Assembly (NCBI GenBank): GCA_030433805.1
Contig: JARUXA010000003.1
Location: 186,001-250,000, forward strand
Origin: Sphingomonas sp. PsM26
GTDB taxonomy: Bacteria; Pseudomonadota; Alphaproteobacteria; Sphingomonadales; Sphingomonadaceae
Direction of reading: 5' to 3'
DNA: 64,000 bases
The notes under the pieces were generated by a model. That model saw only the letters and a program-made list of their open reading frames with translations. It searched no databases and had not been told where the DNA came from. Positions 32,426 through 39,827 of the stretch are shown here, piece after piece (the stretch's first letter is position 1; the number at the start of each line of letters is the position of its first letter). Made by a program: the position numbers and the translations under genes.

Positions 32426-33622
32426 GTGACCGACTTTGCCAATTTCCCATCTCCTGTAGCGGAGGCGCTGGAGCTCGCGCTCGGCCGGCTGGACGTGCGC
32501 AATGCTCATAGCCTTTTGGAGAGATACCAGGGCACCGGGCCCGCTGGGCCGCGTCGGGAAGATCTGGCGCGCAAGCTTCTCGCGGCAATCCGGCTGGTGT
32601 CGGGAAATTCTCGGGCGCTGTCGATTTTCGGTGTCGAAGAGGATGCGCTCCCCGTGCCGCTGTCAGGCATCTGGCCCTTCGCGCAAGCTGAGCAGTTGCG
32701 CTTGGCGCTGGTCGCGACACGAAGGCGGGGCGGCAGCTTCAGGACCGCGCTGCGGCTGCAGGCGGTCGATGGCCGCGCGATCCATGTCACCTTCGTCGCC
32801 TGGCGCGAAAAGGAGGACGAGGACACGTTGTCGTTCGGGCTGCTCGACATCACCGAGCAGATCGCGGCGCAGGACGAGCTTCTGCGGTTGCACGCCCAAA
32901 TGGCCCATGCGGACCGGCTTTCCACGCTCGGCGTGATGACCGCGACGATCGCGCACGAGGTTCGTCAGCCGCTCGCGGCGATGATGACCTCGGCGCAGGC
33001 CGGGCTGCGCTGGTTGCGCCGGCAGCCGGCGGATCTTGCCCAAGTGGAAAGCTGCCTCGAGACTATCGCGCTCGGCGCGACCAAGGCCAATGACACCGTG
33101 GCAAAACTGCGCACAATGGCATCGAACCGGGACCACGACCTGGAACGCTGCGATGTCGGCGTGATCATCGAGGAAACGGCGGCATTCCTCCGGCAGGAGA
33201 TTGCCAGTCGCCAGGCGTCGCTCTTGCTCGATATTGCGCCCGGGCTCCCGCCTGTGGCAGCCGACCGCGTTCAGCTGCGGCAGGTCCTCACCAACCTCAT
33301 GGTCAACGCCGCCCAGGCGATGGCGGATGCGCAATGTTGGAGCAGAACGCTCAAGGTCAGGGCCCGCAGTAACGACGGCTTTGTCATCGTCGATGTAGAG
33401 GATAGCGGTCCGGGCGTCACGGAAAGGGATCGCGACAGGCTGTTCGAAGGCTTTTTCACGACCAAAGAGACTGGCTTGGGGCTGGGATTGCGCGTCTGCC
33501 GTGCGATCATCGTCGGTCACGGGGGAACGCTCGAACATCTGTCCAAAGCGAGTGCAGGTTCGATCTTCCGCTTCACGCTCCCTTATGGCGCCCAAGACAC
33601 GGCATCGGCCGATGACATTTGA
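32426..33622 (+). CDS. soluble PAS-type sensor histidine kinase
   Basis: A 398-residue kinase from GTG 32426 without membrane segments. An N-terminal PAS-like region spans about residues 20-150 (ending LSFGLLDITEQIAAQDELLR). The His box is TIAHEVRQPLAAM; the ATPase domain shows LTNLMVNAAQAM, VEDSGPGVTE and FFTTKETGLGLGL. This is the FixL-like class. No response regulator is adjacent; the FixJ-type (14640) or lone receiver (15377) are candidate partners. It is co-transcribed with the Ser-lacking hydrolase. Confidence 0.9.
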   Translation: MTDFANFPSPVAEALELALGRLDVRNAHSLLERYQGTGPAGPRREDLARKLLAAIRLVSGNSRALSIFGVEEDALPVPLSGIWPFAQAEQLRLALVATRRRGGSFRTALRLQAVDGRAIHVTFVAWREKEDEDTLSFGLLDITEQIAAQDELLRLHAQMAHADRLSTLGVMTATIAHEVRQPLAAMMTSAQAGLRWLRRQPADLAQVESCLETIALGATKANDTVAKLRTMASNRDHDLERCDVGVIIEETAAFLRQEIASRQASLLLDIAPGLPPVAADRVQLRQVLTNLMVNAAQAMADAQCWSRTLKVRARSNDGFVIVDVEDSGPGVTERDRDRLFEGFFTTKETGLGLGLRVCRAIIVGHGGTLEHLSKASAGSIFRFTLPYGAQDTASADDI

Positions 33623-33744
33623 GTTGAGCCGCTATGAGGCGTCGATCGTAGTTGGTCGCGGCTCTTTCGATTTTACGCAATGAGCCCATTCGTCATCGAC
33701 AAGGCCGGGTGGCGAAAGACCGAACGCGAGGTGTCACCGGCACA

Positions 33745-34335
33745 TTATCGGTCGAGCGCTTTTACGATTCTCCGGTCGGGCACGAGCCAGAGCAGAAGAA
33801 CGACGATGTATAACGCAAGCGCCAGCCAGCGGCTCACATAGGCCAACGGCACAGCCACGAGATAGAGGCCGATGCTGCCCAAGCCCTTTCGGTCCCCGCC
33901 GATCGCGCGCGCAACGGCTGAATCGGGCCCGTTACAGGCAATGATGGCGCGTTCGGTCAGTGCGTAGCCGACGGCTGCCATGCCCAGGACAATGCCATAC
34001 CCGGCGGTTGCTCCGGACGAAAAGCCACTCTCGTCGAGCCACCGGATCACAAAGGGCACGAGGCTGAGCCAAAACAGCAGGAAGAGGTTCGCCCAGAGCA
34101 CACGTCCGTCGATTCGATCGGTCGCATGGAGCATGTGGTGGTGATTGTTCCAGTAGAGCCCCACGTTCACGAAGCTGAGCACATAGGCCAGCAACACGGG
34201 CGCAATCCCTGCCAGGTCCCGCAAGCTGCCACCCTGCGGCACCTTGAGCTCCAGCACCATGATCGTGATGATGATCGCCACGACACCGTCGGTGAAGGCT
34301 TCCAGCCGCCCCGTGTCCATCCCGCGCGGCCTCAC
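33745..34335 (-). CDS. TMEM175-family (DUF1211) membrane channel
   Basis: About 196 residues with six helices. The TMEM175 signature FTDGVVAIIITIMVLELKVP in helix 1 is the F-S/T-D-x-x-x-A-I-x-x-T motif of bacterial and lysosomal K+ channels, and YWNNHHHMLH follows helix 3. It is probably a potassium channel in the inner membrane. GTG 34335 would overlap the LysR stop (GTGA); ATG 34320 is the alternative. Coupling to a LysR gene suggests co-regulation. Confidence 0.85.
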   Translation of the reverse strand: MRPRGMDTGRLEAFTDGVVAIIITIMVLELKVPQGGSLRDLAGIAPVLLAYVLSFVNVGLYWNNHHHMLHATDRIDGRVLWANLFLLFWLSLVPFVIRWLDESGFSSGATAGYGIVLGMAAVGYALTERAIIACNGPDSAVARAIGGDRKGLGSIGLYLVAVPLAYVSRWLALALYIVVLLLWLVPDRRIVKALDR

Positions 34336-35261
34336 AGGTCGCGTGCCCCGGCGAGATCGACATCGCCCAGCGCGCGATCGACGAACTCACGGATCAGCCA
34401 GGACGCCGCTGGCCCGGGAGGGCGGTCACGCCGCCAGATCCCTGAAAAGCGATACATCCCGCCCGGGTCGTCGGGCATGACGAGGCGTTTCAAGGTTCCG
34501 GCGACCAAGTCGGGCTCGATCAAGGGCAACGGCATGTTACCCCAGCCGATCCCTTCGCGAAGAAGCTGATGCTTGGCGCCGAGGTCGGCCAGCCGCCACG
34601 TCCGCGAACTGACGACCGCGAAATCGCGACCGTCCGTAAGCGGCGAGCGATCCGTCAAAACGAGCTGAACGTGCTCCCTGCCCGCGCCCGAAGGAATCTG
34701 CTCATAGCGTGCAAGCGGATGGTCCGGCGCAGCGACGGGGACCATCGCAACGCTGCCCACCGATGCCGCTTCGAGGCCATCGATACCGCTTGCGAGCGGA
34801 CCGGACACGCCGACGATCGCGGTCCCCGAAAGCACGTGCCCGGCAACGGCCCCGAGCGCTTCGACATGCAGGCGTAGCGTGACGGTGGGATAGGTCGCGG
34901 CAAAGGCACGCAAGACCTGGCCGAGCCGGCGTGCCGGAAGCATGACATCGACCGCGAGATGCACCTCGGCTTCCAGGCCATCCAGCAGGCCCTTCACCTT
35001 GGCTTTCAGGCCATCGATCCCGCCCGCGACGGTACGCGCCTCGGCGAGCACCGACCGTCCTGCCTCGGTCAGTCTTGGCCTCCGCGTCCCTTCGCGGTCG
35101 AACAGGACGATCCCGAGTTGCGCTTCCAGGTTGGCGATCCCGTAACTGACGACCGAAACCGCGCGGTTGAGCCTTCGTGCCGCCGACGCGAAACTGCCCT
35201 CGTCGACGACGGTCAGGAAGATGCGGAGTTGGTCGAACGTCGGGGTTCCCGGATCGCTCAT
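34332..35261 (-). CDS. LysR-family transcriptional regulator
   Basis: A 309-residue LysR protein: winged HTH at residues 9-66 (FDQLRIFLTVVDEGSFASAA, RRLNRAVSVVSYGIANLEAQ, LGIVLFDRE), linker helix, and a substrate-binding domain of usual length. LysR members respond to small metabolites. It is divergent from the pirin gene, with 340 bases between starts, and likely controls that gene as well as the TMEM175 channel that overlaps its stop. Confidence 0.9.
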   Translation of the reverse strand: MSDPGTPTFDQLRIFLTVVDEGSFASAARRLNRAVSVVSYGIANLEAQLGIVLFDREGTRRPRLTEAGRSVLAEARTVAGGIDGLKAKVKGLLDGLEAEVHLAVDVMLPARRLGQVLRAFAATYPTVTLRLHVEALGAVAGHVLSGTAIVGVSGPLASGIDGLEAASVGSVAMVPVAAPDHPLARYEQIPSGAGREHVQLVLTDRSPLTDGRDFAVVSSRTWRLADLGAKHQLLREGIGWGNMPLPLIEPDLVAGTLKRLVMPDDPGGMYRFSGIWRRDRPPGPAASWLIREFVDRALGDVDLAGARDL

Positions 35262-35601
35262 CTCAACGCTCGCGAATGGTCATTGGCATCGTGTCGAGCC
35301 GACCCGAAAAGGGTGCCGCCGCATGACAGCCTTCGTTTTTCGCAATACAAGCCCGTGCCCTCTCGTCCTTGGGTCGTGCGGCCGGTGCCGGCCGAACCCG
35401 GCCGCACTGTCTCCCACCTCGCGCCAATCCGTAATCCCAACGATGGTTTGTGGTCCCGCAACGGGTGTGCCCCGCTTTCCAATTCCATCGAACAGTTCAG
35501 ACCATTTTATCCCGCTGATCCATACCGCTGGCCTCGACTACATCGGTGCCATCGACAGCGACCGGGCAGCACGCCCAATCGCCCAGCATGGAGTTTGTGA
35601 C
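35262..35601. other. 340-bp divergent region between LysR and pirin genes
   Basis: No gene is supported. A long open frame enters the pirin gene from 35167 but its first 145 codons lack any family resemblance. The region should hold the LysR operator; no T-N11-A site was singled out with confidence. Confidence 0.4.
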
Positions 35602-36300
35602 ATGATCGACCTTCGCCCGTTCGACAGCCTCGGTGGCGCCAACCACGGCTGGCTCGACGCCAAGCATCACTTCTCGTTCGCCAATTACTACGATCCACAG
35701 CGCACCAACTGGGGCAATTTGCGGGTGTGGAATGACGACACGATCCAGGCCGGGACCGGATTTCCGCCGCATCCGCATCGCGACATGGAAATCATCACAT
35801 ACGTCCGCGAAGGTGCGATCACCCACAAGGACAATCTCGGCAATATGGGCCGGACCGAGGCGGGCGATGTGCAGGTCATGAGCGCCGGCACCGGTATCAC
35901 GCATTCGGAGTACAACCAGGAGCCTGGCACCACCAAGATCTTCCAGATCTGGATCCAACCCACCCGTTCGGGCGAGAAGCCCAGCTGGGGTGCGCGGCCT
36001 TTCCCCAAGGGCGAGCGCTCGGGCCAGTTCGTGGTGCTTGCCAGTGGCTTCGACACTGACGAGGACGCGCTGCCGATCCGCACAGATGCCCGCATCGTCG
36101 CCGCGACGCTCAAGGCTGGCGATACGGCGGAATATCCGATCGGCAAGGATCGTCGCGGCTATCTCGTCCCCGCCACCGGCGCGGTCGAGATCGACGGTGT
36201 CCGGGTCAACGCCCGCGATGGCGCTGCAATCCGCGACGAAGCGGTCCTGCGGGTAACCGCGATCGAGGACAGCGAGATTGTCCTGGTCGACGCAGCCTGA
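35602..36300 (+). CDS. pirin-family protein (YhhW type)
   Basis: A 232-residue bicupin. The N-terminal cupin has the metal-binding set of pirins: GFPPHPHRDMEIITYV with two His, then HSEYNQEP and a Glu two residues on; EAGDVQVMSAGTGITHSE precedes it. YhhW-type pirins act as quercetinases or redox-dependent regulators. ATG 35602 starts the conserved domain (MIDLRPFDSLGGANHGWLDA). A fragment of a second, different pirin lies at 38751-38990. Confidence 0.92.
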   Translation: MIDLRPFDSLGGANHGWLDAKHHFSFANYYDPQRTNWGNLRVWNDDTIQAGTGFPPHPHRDMEIITYVREGAITHKDNLGNMGRTEAGDVQVMSAGTGITHSEYNQEPGTTKIFQIWIQPTRSGEKPSWGARPFPKGERSGQFVVLASGFDTDEDALPIRTDARIVAATLKAGDTAEYPIGKDRRGYLVPATGAVEIDGVRVNARDGAAIRDEAVLRVTAIEDSEIVLVDAA

Positions 36301-36432
36301 AGCGTGAGGGCCGTCCGGCTAAAGACCGGACGGCTTCACCGCCTCCCGCGACTCAGTCGGCACCAGGTGGTGGCTGGGTCCCAGAGCGTGTGACGCGCGT
36401 ATCTAGCGATGCTTTGGGGGATCACCGCCGTC

Positions 36433-37392
36433 TTAGTCGAGGGGGATCCACCGCCATTGCTCGGGGCCCCGCTCAAGTCTGCCGATCCCCGGGAAAGCGA
36501 GGTGAGCGCCAGCGATGAGATAGCGCTGCTGCGCGGCTTCCGCGAAAACGCGATTCCGACTCGTCCGGGCCTCGCCTTGGGCCGAGTCAAATTTGATGGT
36601 GATGCCCGGATCCTTCAGTTGCACGAGGGCGACGTGGACGACATCGCCCCAGATCAGCATCGTCTCGTTGCCACTGTGCACGCGATATCCGGTATGGCCG
36701 ACCGTGTGCCCCGGCAATGCCGCTGCCGAGACGCCCGGCGCAATCGAAGCGCCCGGGCGGAAGGTCTTCACACGGCCCGCTGCGATATAGGGTGCCAGCG
36801 AAGCCGCTGCAGCATCGAACGACGACTGAACCGAGACATCGACCCTGCGCGCGTTTGCCTTGTCGAGCCAGAAGTGCTCCTCCGACTCCGCGAGGCGTAC
36901 GATCGCGCTCGGGAATGCCATCCGTCCGTCCACCGACAGGCCGCCGACATGGTCTGGATGAAGGTGCGTGATCAGCACTTCGTCGATTGTGTCCGGGCTG
37001 TAGCCCGCCGCGGACAGCCGCTTGCGGACGTTGCCAAGCGTGGGACCGAAATAGGTACCGCTTCCGGTATCGACCAGAATGCGCTTGGTGCCGGTATCGA
37101 TGAGATAGGCGTTCACCGACGTCGGCTGGATCGTCGGCTGCGCAGCGCCTGCGAGAAGCGCGCTGACTTCCCCTGGCTTCCGATCGACCAGCAGCTGGTC
37201 CGTCGCCAGCGCAAAATCGCCGTCGGAGATCGCGACGATTGTGAATGTGCCGACATTCGTTTTGAACACGCCTGCGTCGCGCGCGGTTGCAGGTTCGGCG
37301 GTAGCCGCGCTGGTCTGCGGGGGCGCCGCGACCACTGCATTCGGTGCCAAGCTGAGGAGCAGCGCGGCGGCATGACGCGAAAGGCGTTTCAT
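36433..37392 (-). CDS. secreted MBL-fold metallohydrolase (second copy)
   Basis: A 319-residue protein with a signal peptide ending near NAVVAAP. Metal motifs are THLHPDHVGG, ALPGHTVGH, WGDVVH and AGAHLAFPGIG. It is closely similar to the protein at 22171-23151, sharing domain order and the late GIGxL/I block. Its ATG overlaps the stop of the upstream alpha/beta-hydrolase (ATGA), so the pair is translationally coupled. The hydrolase/MBL pair may act in sequence on one substrate, such as a lactone or aryl ester. Confidence 0.9.
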   Translation of the reverse strand: MKRLSRHAAALLLSLAPNAVVAAPPQTSAATAEPATARDAGVFKTNVGTFTIVAISDGDFALATDQLLVDRKPGEVSALLAGAAQPTIQPTSVNAYLIDTGTKRILVDTGSGTYFGPTLGNVRKRLSAAGYSPDTIDEVLITHLHPDHVGGLSVDGRMAFPSAIVRLAESEEHFWLDKANARRVDVSVQSSFDAAAASLAPYIAAGRVKTFRPGASIAPGVSAAALPGHTVGHTGYRVHSGNETMLIWGDVVHVALVQLKDPGITIKFDSAQGEARTSRNRVFAEAAQQRYLIAGAHLAFPGIGRLERGPEQWRWIPLD

Positions 37393-38099
37393 GCCACGGC
37401 TCCCGTCGCGTTCACGGCGTCGATAATAATGTCGGCAACAGCATCCGGCATCGAAAGCAGCGACAGGTGACCGGCCTTCAGCTCGGTCGTCTTGGCCTTC
37501 ATCATGGCAGCGAGTTCGCGTTCGAGCGCGACGCTGACCACACGATCCTCTGCGGAGACGACGTACCAGGTCGGGCGCGTCGACCACGCCGCCTCGGTAA
37601 TCTTGTCGCCGAACGCGCTCGCCGGGAACGGTGGCTGGACCACGGCCAGCACGCGCGCCTCGTCTTCGGGAAGGTCGGAAGCGACGTCTTCCACCCAACC
37701 TTGCGCGCTCAGCGACAGGAAGCCGGCACCGTCGTCACGGATCTTGCCAAGCGCCGGTGGCGATTCATGGGCCCCGACGAGATCGCCGACGGACTGTCCG
37801 ACCTTCGGGGCGAAGGCCGCGACATAGACCAAGGCCTTCACCTTCGGGTCGTTTCCGGCTTCGGTGATCACAGCGCCACCCCAGCTATGACCGACCAGCA
37901 CGATCGGGCCCTCGATTGAATCAAGCGCCCGCTGCGTGGCCTGGACGTCGTCGCCGAGCGAACTGGTCGGGTTCTGTACGGCCACCACCGGGATTCCCTT
38001 CGCAAGAAGATGCGGGATCACGCGCCGCCAGCTCGATGCGTCGGCCCAGGCGCCATGGACGAGGACCACAGTCGGTGCGGTCGTCGGGGATTGGGTCAT
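37389..38099 (-). CDS. alpha/beta-hydrolase, EstC-like
   Basis: A 236-residue compact hydrolase: oxyanion motif VLVHGAWADASSW, nucleophile Ser72 in VGHSWGGAV, acid in SAEDRVVS and His in KAGHLSLLSMP. This short-lid type includes salicylate esterase and EstC-like enzymes. ATG 38099 follows GGAG; GTG 38108 is possible. The C-terminal helix matches the remnant at 23151-23231, showing that the other MBL gene once had the same partner. Confidence 0.9.
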   Translation of the reverse strand: MTQSPTTAPTVVLVHGAWADASSWRRVIPHLLAKGIPVVAVQNPTSSLGDDVQATQRALDSIEGPIVLVGHSWGGAVITEAGNDPKVKALVYVAAFAPKVGQSVGDLVGAHESPPALGKIRDDGAGFLSLSAQGWVEDVASDLPEDEARVLAVVQPPFPASAFGDKITEAAWSTRPTWYVVSAEDRVVSVALERELAAMMKAKTTELKAGHLSLLSMPDAVADIIIDAVNATGAVA

Positions 38100-38427
38100 G
38101 GATTGCACTCCTTCGGGAGCCGAAGCGGCCCTTCATCGCAGCGAAGCTAGAGCCGGCGTCCGTGCCGCTATTGTCGGAATGTCAGCAAATTTGGCCGGAA
38201 CCGCTTTGTCTTCGATCCCCGTCTAGAAACGCGATCTCTCGTTCGTGACTTAGGCGCGCGAATCTACAGGTCGCATCAGCCGTGTCCAAGACGGTCCGAG
38301 CGCGAGAGCCGATGCTCTCCCCATGATCCATCTATTCGGTTTCCTGGAACAGATCGGACAAGACTTTCCGGCTTTCGCGGAGAGGCCTGCCGGAGCAGTT
38401 CCGCTTGCAGCACGACAGGAGGTCAGC
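38100..38427. other. 328-bp intergenic region
   Basis: A divergent promoter region between the hydrolase/MBL operon and a small-protein gene. CTCC-TTCG-GGAG (38108-38119) overlaps the hydrolase ribosome-binding site and could form a hairpin. Nothing else is recognised. Confidence 0.35.
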
Positions 38428-38736
38428 ATGCCAACGTCCGATCCCACGCCAAGTCTCAGCGAGCGCGAGTGGCTGGAAGTCGCCGCCGCCCTGCGCAAGG
38501 CAAACGCCTGTGGATGCGCCGCCCCCCTGCCCGGCGAACGCGTGGGCTGGATGACGCGTTTGCGACACGCGCTTTCGGGGGCAGCCGGTGAGGTAGATCC
38601 ACGCCTCGAAGCCATTCGTCGCTTCGCCTGCGGCAGCTATCGCCGTCAGGCGCCAGCGGAAGCGCTCGTCGACGATCTCACCCGTCAGGGCTTCAGTCTC
38701 GCGCAGATCGACGCCATCGCACTGCTGTCGGCGTAA
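38428..38736 (+). CDS. conserved small protein, unknown function
   Basis: A 102-residue protein starting at ATG 38428 with a perfect AGGAGGT seven bases upstream. The N-terminal half has ERE-WLEVAAALRKANACGC (two Cys spaced CGC). The C-terminal half, IRRFACGSYRRQAPAEALVD then FSLAQIDAIALLSA, is helical and resembles small uncharacterised proteins common in sphingomonads. Cytoplasmic, no membrane segment. A role cannot be assigned. Confidence 0.65.
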   Translation: MPTSDPTPSLSEREWLEVAAALRKANACGCAAPLPGERVGWMTRLRHALSGAAGEVDPRLEAIRRFACGSYRRQAPAEALVDDLTRQGFSLAQIDAIALLSA

Positions 38737-38750
38737 GCAGGACCATCACC

Positions 38751-38990
38751 TTGCTTTCGTCCGAACCCGACACCGTCGAAACCATCATCCTCCCGCCGTT
38801 GAGGGACCCGGGTGACGGTTTTCAGGTCAGGCGCGCGTTACCCTCCGTGCACCGGCGCATGGTCGGACCATTCATCGTTTTCGACCAGATGGGGCCCCGC
38901 GGTCTTTCGGTCGGACGCAGGCCTGGATGTCCACCCGCAGTCGATCGTGCACGCCGACCTTCAGACTCAAGCGCTGCCCCCCAAACGAAA
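38751..38990 (+). pseudogene. pirin-family gene fragment, frameshifted
   Basis: One frame gives FQVRRALPSVHRRMVGPFIV then FDQMGP, the typical N-terminus of a second pirin class. Near 38895 the match moves to another frame (GPAVFRSDAGLDVHPQ), where the family has GP-x-F-x-x-G-x-GIDVRPH. The metal-binding HPHIG part and the whole C-terminal cupin are missing. An internal deletion plus a frameshift is the simplest reading. It sits just before the FMN reductase gene. Confidence 0.7.
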
Positions 38991-39001
38991 GCAACCGACC
39001 C

Positions 39002-39559
39002 ATGTCCCATCCAAAACCGCTCCGCTTCGTCACCCTCCTCGGCAGCCTGCGCGCGGGCAGCTATCATGCTGCACTGGCGAACGCTCTTCCCGCGCTGGCG
39101 CCCGAGGGCGTGACGATCACCCCGCTCGCCTCGATCGGCGATTTTCCGCACTATAACGCGGACGTCCAAGCCGAAGGCTTCCCGCCCGCCGTCCTGAAAA
39201 TGGCGGACAGCATTCGCGGTGCGGACGGCGTCCTGATCGTCACACCGGAATACAATTACTCGGTTCCGGGCGTGCTCAAGAACGCGCTGGACTGGCTCTC
39301 GCGCGTGACGCCGCAGCCGCTTGCCGGCAAGCCGGTGGCGATCCAGACAGGGTCGCCCGGCACGATCGGCGGAGCCCGCGCGCAATATCATCTGCGTCAG
39401 ATGATGGTCTTTCTCGACGCGCAGGTGCTGAACAAGCCGGAGATCATGATCGGCGGTATGCCGAGCCGCATCGATCCGACGACCCATGAGATCACGGACG
39501 AAGCGACTGCAGGCCTCGTGGCACAACAGCTCGTCGCCTTGGCAGCCATGGTCCGCTGA
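39002..39559 (+). CDS. NADPH-dependent FMN reductase (ChrR/YieF-like)
   Basis: A 185-residue flavoprotein: the phosphate-binding loop LLGSLRAGSYHAALANAL and the substrate-side motif PEYNYSVPGVLKNALDWLSR are diagnostic. SPGTIGGARAQYHLRQMM is typical of the ChrR/YieF branch, which reduces quinones and metal ions by two-electron steps and so limits oxidative stress. ATG 39002 starts the fold. It follows the pirin fragment. Confidence 0.92.
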   Translation: MSHPKPLRFVTLLGSLRAGSYHAALANALPALAPEGVTITPLASIGDFPHYNADVQAEGFPPAVLKMADSIRGADGVLIVTPEYNYSVPGVLKNALDWLSRVTPQPLAGKPVAIQTGSPGTIGGARAQYHLRQMMVFLDAQVLNKPEIMIGGMPSRIDPTTHEITDEATAGLVAQQLVALAAMVR

Positions 39560-39588
39560 CCGTTCGGCGGCAAGGGACGGAGATCGAC

Positions 39589-39741
39589 ATGACGACGTTC
39601 GTGCTGCCGGCGCTCCTCCTCGTCGCGATGGCGATGACCGGGCTGGCGTTTCGGTCGCTTGCCCGACCATGGCGCCCTCGCCGGATCGCGGGGCGATCAA
39701 GTATCAAGACTGCCCGATGTATGTGTGCGCCAGAAATGTAG
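39589..39741 (+). CDS. possible 50-residue membrane peptide
   Basis: Starts MTTFVLPALLLVAMAMTGLA with one hydrophobic helix, followed by an Arg-rich tail (RPWRPRRIAGRS) and a Cys-containing end. GGAG lies seven bases upstream of the ATG. The tail looks low in constraint, so it may be the start of a truncated gene. It ends just before the island box at 39750. Confidence 0.3.
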   Translation: MTTFVLPALLLVAMAMTGLAFRSLARPWRPRRIAGRSSIKTARCMCAPEM

Positions 39742-39749
39742 CCCTGCCC

Positions 39750-39760
39750 CCCTTTCGGGT
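39750..39760. promoter_or_regulatory. shared island box, weaker copy at the propeller kinase
   Basis: CCC-TTTC-GGGT, with the same centre and right half as the copy at 31502 but a C-rich left flank. Its centre is 73 bp upstream of the kinase ATG. Confidence 0.45.
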
Positions 39761-39827
39761 CGCTCGTCCGTGCTCCAACCGCGTGGTAACGCTTTAACGT
39801 CGCCCCTCCATCTGACACGCGAGATCC

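Noticed and set aside
38805-38816. GGGACCCGGGT as an island box
   Set aside because: It has no N4 centre and lies inside the pirin fragment's coding sequence.
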